Positions 1 through 7,720 of a stretch of DNA of 64,000 nucleotides are shown here, piece by piece. The notes beneath the pieces are model-generated. The model worked only from the letters and a program-made list of their open reading frames with translations, had not been told where the DNA came from and ran no database searches. The stretch spans positions 41,565-105,564 of the forward strand of contig SAAB01000005.1 of the NCBI GenBank assembly GCA_009929615.1, in the 5' to 3' direction. This DNA comes from Clostridia bacterium. GTDB taxonomy: Bacteria > Bacillota > Clostridia > Lachnospirales > Lachnospiraceae. Made by a program: the position numbers and the translations under genes. Numbering within the stretch: the first letter of the stretch is position 1; the number at the start of each line of letters is the position of its first letter.

Positions 1-745
1 GAGCAGCGATACCGATACGGCCACCATCCAGTGTCTTCATAGCAAGAGCGAATCCCTTACCTTCTTTGCCAAGCATGTTCTCTTTAGGAACGATACAATT
101 TTCAAAAATCAATTCACATGTGGATGAACCACGAATACCCATCTTTTTCTCGTGAGGTCCTACGGAGAATCCAGGGAAATCTTTTTCCACGATAAATGCG
201 GAAATACCCTTTGTTCCTTTAGACTTATCTGTCATAGCCATTACAATGAAGATATCTGCATATTCAGCATTTGTAATGAAAATTTTGGAACCATTCAATA
301 CATAATGGTCTCCGTCCAATACAGCTTTTGTCTGCTGCATGGAAGCATCTGTACCAGCTCCTGGCTCGGTCAAACCAAATGCACCAAGTTTTTCACCCTT
401 TGCCAGAGGTACTAAATATTTCTGTTTCTGTTCTTCTGTACCATTTTCAAGAATCGGAGTAGCACATAAGGATGTATGAGCAGACATAATAACTGATGTC
501 GTACCACAAACTTTTGCCATCTCTTCAACCGCCATGATATATGTGAGGACGTCTGCACCTTGTCCGCCATATTCTTTCGGGATTGGAATACCCATCATGC
601 CGTATTTTGCCATCTTTTTAACGGTTTCCTCTGGGAATCTCTCTTCCTCGTCCACTTCTTGAGCAATCGGTTTTACTTCTTTTTCAGCAAAACTCTTATA
701 TAACTGCTGAGCCAGAAGATGCTCTTTCGATAAACCAAACTCCAT
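1..745 (-). CDS. Acyl-CoA dehydrogenase (butyryl-CoA dehydrogenase type), C-terminus cut by window edge
   Basis: Flavoprotein that oxidises acyl-CoA or reduces crotonyl-CoA, passing electrons through Etf. I translated it from the minus strand: it starts MEFGLSKEHLLAQQLY and keeps the family order of helical N-domain, then the FAD/substrate segment GAFGLTEPGAGTDA and the beta-domain FITNAEYADIF. The last visible codons read AMKTLDGGRIGIAA. About 248 codons are visible of a usual 380, so the catalytic Glu region lies outside the window. The start at 745 is backed by AAGGAGGATG just upstream. It is a paralogue of the dehydrogenase at 11160-12293, and here no Etf genes are adjacent on the visible side. 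Its leader holds a strong hairpin (870-905). Family assignment is very sure. Substrate (butyryl-CoA or another short acyl-CoA) is inferred. Confidence 0.95.
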   Translation of the reverse strand, partial: MEFGLSKEHLLAQQLYKSFAEKEVKPIAQEVDEEERFPEETVKKMAKYGMMGIPIPKEYGGQGADVLTYIMAVEEMAKVCGTTSVIMSAHTSLCATPILENGTEEQKQKYLVPLAKGEKLGAFGLTEPGAGTDASMQQTKAVLDGDHYVLNGSKIFITNAEYADIFIVMAMTDKSKGTKGISAFIVEKDFPGFSVGPHEKKMGIRGSSTCELIFENCIVPKENMLGKEGKGFALAMKTLDGGRIGIAA

Positions 746-1100
746 AAATTTCATCCTCCTTAAACTTATAAATTTTTCAAATAGTTTAATCCGCAAGTTT
801 CATGCCAACTTTTCCTTCAACAGGAATCCCTTAAACAGTGGATTTTTTGTTGTTTTTTTCACAATCAAAGTATGCACACCTGCATAAGCATGCCTTTGTG
901 CATACCTGCTTTTCCTAGCATTTGACTTGGAAATGAAACCATTTAAAAAAAATGCAATATAATTACTCTGTAAGTATATCACATTTTAGATAAATTGACC
1001 ACTATTTATTTTCCGATACCTAATTTTTTAATCTAAATTTTAACCATTTTTTGCTATTATTTTGTCAAAAGTCAATTTGAATATTTTTTTCCTGTTTTTT
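746..1100. other. Gene-free leader between fabH and the acyl-CoA dehydrogenase
   Basis: 355 bases without a credible ORF. It is AT-rich and holds the nested hairpin at 870-905. A TTGACA-like box is present on the minus strand at 1063-1068, but no convincing -10 lies at the right distance, so I do not call a promoter. No T-run terminator for fabH is visible. Confidence 0.6.
870..905 (-). promoter_or_regulatory. Nested hairpin / operator-like inverted repeat in the acyl-CoA dehydrogenase leader
   Basis: Outer arms GTATGCACA (870-878) and TGTGCATAC (897-905) are perfect 9-bp complements. Inside them is a second stem, GCAT with ATGC. It sits about 125 bases upstream of the dehydrogenase start. 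There is no U-run beside it, so a plain terminator is unlikely. It could be a protein operator or an RNA structure. Confidence 0.5.
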
Positions 1101-2081
1101 CTACATTTGAATCAACATGGACCCCCATGTCAAACCACCGCCAAAACCAGAGAGAACAACTAAATCGCCCTTCTTAATCATACCATTTTGAATAGCTTCA
1201 TCCAGCACAATTGGCACACTAGCCGCCGAGGTATTACCATATCTCTGCATATTTAAAACAAACTTCTCATCTGGTGCTTTCAGCCGTTTTGCTGCAGATT
1301 TAATAATCCTCATGTTGGCCTGATGCAAGACAAACCAATCCACATCATCTACTCTTTTTCCTGTCTTATCCAGGATTTTTCGTATGCTTATCGGCACTTG
1401 GGATACTGCAAATTTAAACACTTCCTGGCCTTCCATCTGGACATATCTTTTTTTCGTCAAATCTTCGGTTGTCTCTCGAAATGGATTGACAATAGGTCGC
1501 CCTTCCATCCTCAGAACATGTCCTTTTGCTCCATTTGAGCCCAAATCGACAGCCAGAATTCCTCTTCCTTCTTCAGCCGGACCCACAACAGCTGCACCCA
1601 CACCATCACCAAACAGTATGCATGTGCTTCGATCTGTCCAGTCCATAATCTTCGAAAGAATCTCGCCGCCAACAACCAGAATATTTTTTTCATCGCCACA
1701 CTGAATGTGTAAACGAGCAATATTCAGCGCAAATATAAAGCCCGAGCAGGCAGCACTGATATCATAGCACACCGCATTATCTGCTCCTAATGCCTTTTGA
1801 AGGCACGAAGACGCATTCGGCAGGGGATTATCCGCCGTCAACGTCGCAACAATGATTGTATCCAATTCTTTTGCCGTAACCCCAGCCCGCTCCATTGCCT
1901 GGAGAGCCGCTTTTTCACAAAGTTCTGTCAACGTTTCCTTTGCCGCAATCCGCCGTTCACGGATTCCTGTTCTCTCTGCAATCCATTCATCACTTGTATC
2001 TAAAAATTCTGCCAAATCATTATTTGTTGCTATTTTTTCAGGTAAACCGACACCGGTTCCTTTTATCTCCGCTAATAACAT
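1101..2081 (-). CDS. fabH: 3-oxoacyl-[acyl-carrier-protein] synthase III (KAS III)
   Basis: Starts type II fatty acid synthesis by condensing an acyl-CoA primer with malonyl-ACP in the cytosol. The 326-aa protein has the normal family length. The catalytic triad is visible: Cys in DISAACSGFIFAL (about residue 112), His in WFVLHQANMRII (about 250) and Asn in RYGNTSAASVPI (about 280). The C-terminal GFGGGLTWGS motif is also present. The start follows an AAAGGA site. The gene stands alone here, without the usual fab cluster. A consensus promoter with an overlapping FabT-like palindrome lies directly upstream, so repression by a MarR-type fatty acid regulator is likely. Identification is sure; the regulator is not in the window. 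Confidence 0.97.
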   Translation of the reverse strand: MLLAEIKGTGVGLPEKIATNNDLAEFLDTSDEWIAERTGIRERRIAAKETLTELCEKAALQAMERAGVTAKELDTIIVATLTADNPLPNASSCLQKALGADNAVCYDISAACSGFIFALNIARLHIQCGDEKNILVVGGEILSKIMDWTDRSTCILFGDGVGAAVVGPAEEGRGILAVDLGSNGAKGHVLRMEGRPIVNPFRETTEDLTKKRYVQMEGQEVFKFAVSQVPISIRKILDKTGKRVDDVDWFVLHQANMRIIKSAAKRLKAPDEKFVLNMQRYGNTSAASVPIVLDEAIQNGMIKKGDLVVLSGFGGGLTWGSMLIQM

Positions 2082-2103
2082 AATATAATCCTTTCATCCA
2101 ATT

Positions 2104-2146
2104 ACTTTGATAATCAAAGTATATGATGTTTTTATGAAATTGTCAA
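2104..2146 (-). promoter_or_regulatory. fabH promoter with FabT-like operator
   Basis: On the minus strand TTGACA (2141-2146) is followed after 17 bases by TATACT (2118-2123). The 17-bp palindrome ACTTTGATTATCAAAGT (2104-2120) overlaps the -10 box. It fits the published FabT (MarR family) operator pattern of streptococci and lactococci. Overlap with the -10 implies repression. The identity of the binding protein is inferred. Confidence 0.85.
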
Positions 2147-2492
2147 CGACAAGCACACCTGTATCCCCTATTCTTACAAATTATTTATATTTATATAGAA
2201 GAAACTTCTTATAAAAAGAAAGCCCATAATGTGAGGTCGAATTACCGTATACCAAAAAAACTTTTTGAACAGCCGTTTACTATATATCGTGTCCAAACAT
2301 AAACGTCACTTTACTCTTGAAAAGTATTCCATTTGTCATTGCAATTCACGCTTTCGTTTCATATAATGAAGTTGTACTAATACTGCCGTTAGGGGATGTA
2401 TGATTCCAAGGGATTGATACAAACTCTTCGTACATATGCAGCACCGATAATCATAATAATTGTGAACAAAGGAAAACTCAGGGGGGACGAGT
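2147..2492 (+). promoter_or_regulatory. Intergenic region with promoter for the putative lipoprotein
   Basis: No ORF is credible here. On the plus strand TTGCAA (2339-2344), a 17-base spacer and TATAAT (2362-2367) form a good sigma-A promoter, giving a leader of about 120 bases. A GGGGGG ribosome-binding site lies just before the ATG at 2493. Nothing else recognisable was found. Confidence 0.7.
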
Positions 2493-3276
2493 ATGAAAAA
2501 GAATTTTTTTTGCAGCAGTGGCTGTAATTGCAACGATAGCACTTGCAGTCGGCTGCACCCAGCTTAGTAGCACAAAGCCTGAGCCAGCCGGCAATGTGCA
2601 GGCAAGCAGCGAGCAGGCGGAATCCCGAACAGCAGAAGATTTATATTTCGATGCTTGTGACGATGCCATGAAGGCAGACGAAGATGAAATAGAGCCTCTG
2701 ATTACAATTACAAAGGACAGTGACGACGTTATCTGGAATGAATCCGATGATAAGGTATTGATGTTAACCTTCCACCGTTATCCGGACAGTTATCCAGACG
2801 GATCGGACGTCAACTTGGAATGGGGACAGGTATGGGTTACATCCGCAAAAGAGATGCAAGACTGGTACAAAGAGAATCAGGATGGGGTGGACAACTGGAC
2901 GCTTCGGCTAGAAGAACTGATTGGTCTTCCTTTCTACGGTGAATACACCAGCATGACAGCTATGTGGGTGAAACCGGAGGATATGTTCCGCCCGGCATAT
3001 CAGACCGATATCACAAAAGATGAGATGGCAAGCACATTTGAAGACATCGACGAAGAGAGCTTTGATCAGGAATACAAGGCTTGGTTCGATGACAATATCA
3101 TCAGCTCTTACTTTGACAGTTCGGCACCATGGACCAGACTGGGATATACCTATGATTGGGCTGACAACGGAACAGAGAAGGGATTGTGCGAATTCATTGT
3201 AAATCAGGACTCGACTGTAACGATTGAATTCACTAAAGATACCGGCGACTTTATCAAGTGGCTGGACGAGAATTAA
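2493..3276 (+). CDS. Putative lipoprotein with frameshift at a T8 tract in the signal peptide
   Basis: Function not recognised. The well-placed start is ATG at 2493, 7 bases after GGGGGG, but its frame runs out of phase at eight T residues (2504-2511). With seven T the product would begin MKKNFFAAVAVIATIALAVG followed by Cys. That is a textbook lipoprotein signal with lipobox LAVGC. The downstream frame then runs uninterrupted to 3276, through an acidic, Trp- and Tyr-rich domain of about 230 residues. The only in-frame start after the tract is GTG at 2518, which has no ribosome-binding site and would lose the positively charged n-region. Slippage-based expression control, a recent mutation or a sequencing error are all possible. 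Its terminator is at 3327-3368. Confidence 0.75.
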
Positions 3277-3326
3277 GCGGATGCGAAGAATTTGCTAACC
3301 CAAACCATTTGTACAAGTTTCTACCC

Positions 3327-3368
3327 ACCCCGCATACATAGCAAAAGCAGTGTCTGCGGGGTATTTTA
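3327..3368 (+). terminator. Terminator after the putative lipoprotein gene
   Basis: ACCCCGCA (3327-3334) pairs with TGCGGGGT (3355-3362), followed by ATTTT. It lies 50 bases after the stop codon. Confidence 0.75.
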
Positions 3369-3380
3369 ATGAATAACAAA

Positions 3381-3424
3381 AAAACAACCACGCTTAAGCA
3401 TTTCTGCTCTCGTATGGTTGTTTT
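3381..3424 (-). terminator. Bidirectional terminator between convergent genes
   Basis: AAAACAACCA (3381-3390) and TGGTTGTTTT (3415-3424) are perfect complements, giving a T-run on both strands. It ends the minus-strand gene at 3461-4033 and backs up the plus-strand terminator. Confidence 0.75.
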
Positions 3425-3460
3425 CTATTTGTATCCGATTGAAGGCGTCAATCAAAATTC

Positions 3461-4033
3461 TTATTTCTTTGGATTCGATGCATCATAGGCCACTTTCGAA
3501 ATCTTCACTGGATACTGACGCATATATTTAATCAAAGCCTTTGAATTAATCATATATCCCTGAATCTCAAAAAGTTTTTTACCCGAACGATTATAAAATC
3601 TGAATTCTTCACATCTAGGAGATTCAACCATGTCTACTCTGCCTATCGTTTTCGCTTCATAAGTTACTGCTTTCCCCCACAGCGGTTGAAAAGTCAGCGT
3701 ATTCCCTTTAACCGTCAGTTTTCGTTTCATATATGCATATGTAGTAGCAATAGTAACTGCCAGACAAATACCTGCCATAATATAGGCGGCTATTGATTGT
3801 CCCAGATTAGCATGACCTACACCCATCCAGATAAGCACTGCCGCAGCAAGTACGCCAAATATAGCAATAACAAGCCAGAAAAAGCTTTCCGTCACCACAA
3901 AATTATTATCGTCCGCCGCTGTCGTTTTTCCTGTTTTTTTCATCATATTAACTACAACAATGGCCATAATTACCGCCATAATCGGAATGGCCCCCGTCTG
4001 TATCGTTGTTATGATTCGAGTCATAATGTCCAT
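3461..4033 (-). CDS. Membrane protein with C-terminal PH-like domain, function unknown
   Basis: 190 aa. Residues 10-30, about 50-70 and about 80-100 are hydrophobic and probably span the membrane. The C-terminal half (KLTVKGNTLTFQPLWGKAVT onward) is soluble and predicted beta-rich, ending in one helix (SKALIKYMRQYPVKI). That arrangement is typical of small Gram-positive membrane proteins with a bacterial PH-like fold. The protein at 60442-60978 has the same plan, though direct sequence identity is low. The start has GGAGGACGGAAT upstream. It lies 84 bases after thiY on the same strand and could receive readthrough from the thiamine operon, but there is no functional link. I do not recognise a named family with certainty. 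Confidence 0.7.
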   Translation of the reverse strand: MDIMTRIITTIQTGAIPIMAVIMAIVVVNMMKKTGKTTAADDNNFVVTESFFWLVIAIFGVLAAAVLIWMGVGHANLGQSIAAYIMAGICLAVTIATTYAYMKRKLTVKGNTLTFQPLWGKAVTYEAKTIGRVDMVESPRCEEFRFYNRSGKKLFEIQGYMINSKALIKYMRQYPVKISKVAYDASNPKK

Positions 4034-4117
4034 ATTCCGTCCTCCTTTGTTTTCTACTGACTATCATATCATTGCTTTATAGAAAAATCAAACCTCAGAC
4101 AGATTTTAATAGACATT

Positions 4118-5134
4118 TCAATTCAAAACATCCGCCATCAGTTCTTCCGGCGTAATATCATTCTTCAGCAGTCCTGATGCTTTCATCCAGTCAATATTTC
4201 CCTGCCAGACAGATGCCTCCTGGGCCCCAAACTCGCCCTCAGAAGATGCCAGTACCGGCAGTAAAACTTCCATGCTCTGCATTTCAACATCTTTGTCCAG
4301 AGGGAAATTTTCCGCATTCTGGTATGAAAGAAGGATATCCACAACACCTTCTGGGTCTGATTTCATATCTTCAAAACCTTTTGCCGAAGCTCTCATAAAT
4401 GCTGCAAGTGTTTCTTTCTTTTCAGCAATCGCCTCATCGCTAGTAACAAAAATTAATTCATAACTTTTTGGCACACCATATTCGTAAGGATAAAAATAAC
4501 TTACTTCAAAACCCTCTTTTTCCATCTGCGGCACTTCATGATTTACCATGCAGCCTATTGTAGCATCCACCTGTCCCGTGGTCATAGCGGACATTAAATC
4601 AAATCCTACGTCCACCATCGTTACAGAATCCGCAGAAACGCCTGCTGTTTCCATCATCGTTTGAACCATAGCTTCACTCAGTTCTGTCCCGGAATAGCCT
4701 ATAGTTTTACCTACTAAATCCTGAGGTCCATTAATACCTTTTTCTTTAAGGGATAGAATAATATTCAAATCAGACTGGGTCAATGCACCCATGCACCGGA
4801 CAGGCACATCCTGATTCGCCCGAGCCATTACAACCTCCGGGAGATAATAAATTCCAACTTCCGCCTTGCCTGCAGCGGTCATAGAAAGTGCATCATTTGT
4901 ATTCGATGGGAATTGTACATTTACTTTAATCCCCTCTTCCTCATAGTATCCTTTTTCAATAGCATCATAAATAAATCCATGAACCGCATTTGGATACCAA
5001 TCCAGCACAACTGTTACCTCTTCCAAATCACCAGACGCTGTTGCTTCTGCTTTTGTCTGTCCGTCACTCTGTCCGCAGGCCGTTACCCCCATGCATAAAA
5101 CAGCACAGATAGCCAATGCCAATACCTTTTTCAT
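4118..5134 (-). CDS. thiY: ABC transporter substrate-binding lipoprotein for a thiamine pyrimidine precursor (ThiY-like)
   Basis: Membrane-anchored binding protein of the NMT1/THI5-like family, predicted to deliver a thiamine-derived pyrimidine such as formylaminopyrimidine to ThiXZ. The 338-aa product starts at the second ATG (5134), giving lipoprotein signal MKKVLALAICAVLCMGVTAC. This start overlaps the thiX stop (ATGA) and follows GGAGG inside thiX. The longer ORF start would add five residues that are really the ribosome-binding site. The family segments VVLDWYPNAVHGFIYDAIEK (about 48-67) and GLMGALTQSDLN-like text are visible. It is the last gene of the TPP riboswitch operon. Ligand identity is inferred from the tenA/thiXYZ context. 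Confidence in the family is high. Confidence 0.9.
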   Translation of the reverse strand: MKKVLALAICAVLCMGVTACGQSDGQTKAEATASGDLEEVTVVLDWYPNAVHGFIYDAIEKGYYEEEGIKVNVQFPSNTNDALSMTAAGKAEVGIYYLPEVVMARANQDVPVRCMGALTQSDLNIILSLKEKGINGPQDLVGKTIGYSGTELSEAMVQTMMETAGVSADSVTMVDVGFDLMSAMTTGQVDATIGCMVNHEVPQMEKEGFEVSYFYPYEYGVPKSYELIFVTSDEAIAEKKETLAAFMRASAKGFEDMKSDPEGVVDILLSYQNAENFPLDKDVEMQSMEVLLPVLASSEGEFGAQEASVWQGNIDWMKASGLLKNDITPEELMADVLN

Positions 5135-5874
5135 AACTCTTTCCTCCATTTAATTAAAATATTTTCAAACAGGCTGATTATCCCAACCAATATCATTGCC
5201 ATTGCTGACAATAACAGAATTGGTGCAAATACCCCAGCCCCATCTAACTGAGTCATCATTCTTCGGCTAAAATAGCCAAGGCCACTCTGTGCTCCCAGCC
5301 ATTCCCCAATAGCCGCTCCTATAACGCTCAGAGGAACCGCCATCTTAATTGCCGAAAAGAAATGCGGAAGTGCCGCCGGAAGTTTTAGTTTCAAGAAAAT
5401 ATCTTTTTTTCCAGCACCGTAGCTGAATAGCAATTCTTCCATCTCCCGTTTTACGGATTTAAAGCCATCAAACACCGTAATAGTAATCGGGAAAAAGGTC
5501 ATTAAAATTGTTACAACAATTTTACTCCAAATCCCATACCCGAACCACACAACAAAAAGTGGGGCAATGGCCGTTGTCGGAATCGTCTGTGAAGCTATAA
5601 CAATCGGATACAGCGCCTTCTCCACCATAGGACTCAAGTCCATCAGCACCGCAAGGCCAACGCCCAGAGCCACCGAAATAGCCAGGCCAATAGCCATAAC
5701 CTTCATCGTTGCCGGAAGATGCACAAGAAATAGAGGTTCCCGAAGTTCCCACAGCTTTTTCAAAATCCCCGTAGGTGTCGGAAGAATGTAGGCTGCATCC
5801 ATCCGGCCAGCTGCCAGTTGCCACAAAAACAGCAGCACAGCAATAAATATTCCCGATGATAAATATCTTTTCAT
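5131..5874 (-). CDS. thiX: ABC transporter permease for thiamine pyrimidine precursor (ThiX-like)
   Basis: Integral membrane permease of the BPD_transp_1 family, 247 aa with about six hydrophobic segments. The cytoplasmic EAA-type loop that contacts the ATPase is visible near residue 150 (EELLFSYGAGKKDIFLKLKL). It starts three bases after the thiZ stop, with GGTGGAG upstream. Its TGA overlaps the thiY ATG, so the three proteins are probably made in fixed ratio. Related permeases carry taurine, nitrate or riboflavin. The riboswitch and TenA decide for a thiamine precursor here. Confidence 0.92.
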   Translation of the reverse strand: MKRYLSSGIFIAVLLFLWQLAAGRMDAAYILPTPTGILKKLWELREPLFLVHLPATMKVMAIGLAISVALGVGLAVLMDLSPMVEKALYPIVIASQTIPTTAIAPLFVVWFGYGIWSKIVVTILMTFFPITITVFDGFKSVKREMEELLFSYGAGKKDIFLKLKLPAALPHFFSAIKMAVPLSVIGAAIGEWLGAQSGLGYFSRRMMTQLDGAGVFAPILLLSAMAMILVGIISLFENILIKWRKEL

Positions 5875-5875
5875 G

Positions 5876-6625
5876 TCACTCCACCTGCTTTCTCAACAGG
5901 CTCGTTAATTTTGCTTTTAAAAGCTCAATATCCGGACATCTAAGAAAATCTCTATCTCGCGGATAATCCTGTGGAACCACTTCAACCCTGAGTTCTTTTA
6001 TTGGTGTGTCTGTAATAACATAAATCTTTTTTGACAAAAAAACAGCTTCTTCCACATCATGGGTAATAAAAACAATTGTTTTATGAAAATGCTCCCATTG
6101 TTCGAGCAGCCATTCCTGCATATCCATTCGCGTCAATGCATCCAATGCGCTAAAAGGTTCATCTAACAACATCAAATCTGCATCTGTCAGCAACGTTCTT
6201 GCAAAAGAGATTCTCTGTCGCATTCCTCCGGATAAATCCTTCGGGTATTTCTCGCGATACTCCTCCAAGCCTACTTCCTTCAGCACTTCAGAAACCCGAC
6301 GTTTTTGCTCCTCCTTGCTGATTTTCTGAATTTCCATAGGCAGACAGAGATTTTTTTCAACAGTTCTCCACGGAAAAAGCAAGTCTTTTTGCGGCATATA
6401 ACCTGCATAACTTTTAATCGTCCCGATTTCCTTTCCATCTACGAAAATCTCACCTTTTTCCGGTTTCAAAAGTCGATTTATAAGACGAAAAATAGTACTT
6501 TTTCCGCATCCACTGGCACCAATCAGTGAAATAAACTCCCCTCGTTTTACGTCAAAAGAGAGATTTTCTACCATTGGTTCTTCATCCTCGGGATACCTGA
6601 ATGTTACATCCTTAAATGTTAGCAT
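5876..6625 (-). CDS. thiZ: ABC transporter ATP-binding protein (ThiZ-like)
   Basis: ATPase that powers the ThiXY uptake system from the cytoplasmic face. The 249-aa protein carries all motifs intact: Walker A GASGCGKST (about 37-45), the Q-loop in GYMPQKDLLFPW, signature LSGGMRQR (about 130), Walker B LMLLDEPFSALD and the switch His in VFITHDVEEAV. The start is three bases after the tenA stop. Its ribosome-binding site GGAG lies within the last tenA codons, so the two genes are translationally close. Family and role are sure; the specific substrate comes from context. Confidence 0.93.
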   Translation of the reverse strand: MLTFKDVTFRYPEDEEPMVENLSFDVKRGEFISLIGASGCGKSTIFRLINRLLKPEKGEIFVDGKEIGTIKSYAGYMPQKDLLFPWRTVEKNLCLPMEIQKISKEEQKRRVSEVLKEVGLEEYREKYPKDLSGGMRQRISFARTLLTDADLMLLDEPFSALDALTRMDMQEWLLEQWEHFHKTIVFITHDVEEAVFLSKKIYVITDTPIKELRVEVVPQDYPRDRDFLRCPDIELLKAKLTSLLRKQVE

Positions 6626-6628
6626 TTT

Positions 6629-7291
6629 TTATTTCTCCATATTCCATGCCATGTTCAAAAACATCGCTTCATACCGGCTGCAGTTTACGAATACTTCTTT
6701 CAGCTCTGCAACTCGACTTTTACTGATGTTCTGACCCAGCATATTTACCAAGTATAATATTTCGTCATTCATGTCCACATATTCTTTAGATGTATAGCCT
6801 TTTACCCATTCTCCATAAAAAGGATGTTCAACGGATTCCGGATTTTTTCTCACCAATTCCTGCCCTATTTTTGCATAGCTCCATGCGCAGGAGAGAATCG
6901 CCGTTAATATATCCAGTTCATCACCTCGAAATCCTACACTTAGCATATAACTTGTGTACGACGCATTCGGCAGACTCATCGTTGCCCGAGCTACGTCTTC
7001 ATCAGTTATCCCCAACCGTTCCATGTAGCCGGAATGGATATCCATTTCACCTCCCAAGGTGTCTTCAACAAACCATGAAAAGCGGCGAATCATCTCCGGT
7101 TCTTTTGATTTAACAACGCCTAATGCAAATACTTTGGCATAATCATATAGATACAAATAGTCCTGTAACATGTAAAATTTAAACTTCTCTATCGGAAGGC
7201 TCCCATCTCCAATCCCCTTAACAAATGGATGCTCATAATATCCATCCCATATTTCCTTTACACTCTCATACAATTCATCTGTCAGTGTCAT
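6629..7291 (-). CDS. tenA: TenA family aminopyrimidine aminohydrolase (thiaminase II)
   Basis: Hydrolyses degraded thiamine pyrimidines to HMP so that they re-enter thiamine synthesis. The 220-aa protein is of normal length and mostly helical. Family residues are visible: Asp in FYMLQDYLYLYDYAKVFAL (about 46), the active Cys in LSCAWSYAKIG (about 135) and the C-terminal Glu in SRYEAMFLNMAWN. That makes it a cysteine-bearing TenA. The start at 7291 is chosen because AGGAGGA lies at 7299-7305; the longer ORF would turn this site into a Gly-Gly-Gly leader. It is the first gene after the TPP riboswitch and the duplicated leader element, followed by thiZXY. Very sure. Confidence 0.95.
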   Translation of the reverse strand: MTLTDELYESVKEIWDGYYEHPFVKGIGDGSLPIEKFKFYMLQDYLYLYDYAKVFALGVVKSKEPEMIRRFSWFVEDTLGGEMDIHSGYMERLGITDEDVARATMSLPNASYTSYMLSVGFRGDELDILTAILSCAWSYAKIGQELVRKNPESVEHPFYGEWVKGYTSKEYVDMNDEILYLVNMLGQNISKSRVAELKEVFVNCSRYEAMFLNMAWNMEK

Positions 7292-7317
7292 TTTATTTCC
7301 TCCTCCTGTTTCTTCCT

Positions 7318-7408
7318 CATCCACACCTCACAGCTTTCGCTGCTCGTTGATGGACATTCGCCAAATGCCCTTCTGTGCAAGCACGCGGCCGCTTGGCTCA
7401 TTGTCAGC
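7318..7408 (-). repeat. 91-bp GC-rich leader element, copy 2 in transcript order
   Basis: Nearly identical to 7438-7528, differing at two clear positions. It is far richer in G+C than the surrounding DNA and contains a NotI-type palindrome GCGGCCGC. On the transcript strand it can form CAGC-GAAA-GCTG, a hairpin with a GNRA tetraloop. It can also form a longer GCCAA/TTGGC stem. No similar copy was seen elsewhere in the window. Confidence 0.85.
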
Positions 7409-7437
7409 TTTATCTTCTTTTGTGCTGATGTCTTTGA

Positions 7438-7528
7438 CATCCACACCTCACAGCTTTCCCTGCTCGTTGATGGACATTCGCCAAATGCCCTTCCGTGCAA
7501 GCACGCGGCCGCTTGGCTCATTGTCAGC
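7438..7528 (-). repeat. 91-bp GC-rich leader element, copy 1 in transcript order
   Basis: First copy after the riboswitch terminator. It begins directly at the end of the terminator T-run. Here the small hairpin reads CAGGGAAAGCTG and has one mismatch. A 29-base spacer separates it from the second copy. Confidence 0.85.
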
Positions 7529-7529
7529 A

Positions 7530-7558
7530 CAAAAAAAGGACTTTCCAAAGGAAAGCCC
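7530..7558 (-). terminator. Expression-platform terminator of the TPP riboswitch
   Basis: On the minus strand GGGCTTTCC pairs with GGAAAGTCC across a three-base loop, followed by seven T (7531-7537). It lies just after the aptamer, as expected for TPP-induced transcription termination. Confidence 0.92.
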
Positions 7559-7571
7559 ATTCAATACATCA

Positions 7572-7660
7572 CAAGCTACTTCCCTACGTCGGTATTACCC
7601 GCCTCAAGTTCAAAGGGTCAAGTCCATGGACTCTCTCAGCTTTCGCTCCCCCAGCATATC
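7572..7660 (-). ncRNA. TPP riboswitch (THI element)
   Basis: Conserved THI-box blocks are readable on the minus strand in the right order: GCTGAGAG (7633-7640), ACCCTTTGAAC (7609-7619), GGTAATACC (7591-7599) and GTAGGGAA (about 7580). The aptamer is followed by an intrinsic terminator and then tenA-thiZXY. High TPP should stop transcription. The aptamer blocks match the known consensus closely. Confidence 0.97.
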
Positions 7661-7689
7661 TTTAATCACAATATCTAATTGTTTCTATA

Positions 7690-7717
7690 ATTATAGCACA
7701 GCTCCCTCATTTGTAAA
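7690..7717 (-). promoter_or_regulatory. Promoter of the TPP riboswitch operon
   Basis: Minus-strand TTTACA (7712-7717), 16-base spacer, TATAAT (7690-7695). It starts transcription about 25 bases before the aptamer. Confidence 0.8.
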
Positions 7718-7720
7718 GTT

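Larger units (their letters stand above)
7292..7529 (-). other. tenA 5' leader downstream of the riboswitch terminator
   Basis: 238 bases of mRNA leader between the terminator and tenA. It is mainly occupied by two copies of a 91-bp element (7318-7408, 7438-7528) at a period of 120 bases. One reading frame stays open across both copies, but it begins inside the terminator stem and has no ribosome-binding site, so I do not annotate a gene. Confidence 0.6.

Noticed and set aside
1040..1068. Promoter of the first acyl-CoA dehydrogenase
   Set aside because: TTGACA is present on the minus strand but no acceptable -10 lies at 16-18 bases.
1852..2088. Plus-strand ORFs antisense to fabH
   Set aside because: Shadow frames of a gene with intact catalytic motifs; no ribosome-binding sites.
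7288..7560. 90-aa minus-strand ORF across the thiamine leader repeats
   Set aside because: Its start lies inside the riboswitch terminator stem, no ribosome-binding site precedes it, and it runs past the tenA start in another frame. The repeats are better treated as a leader element.
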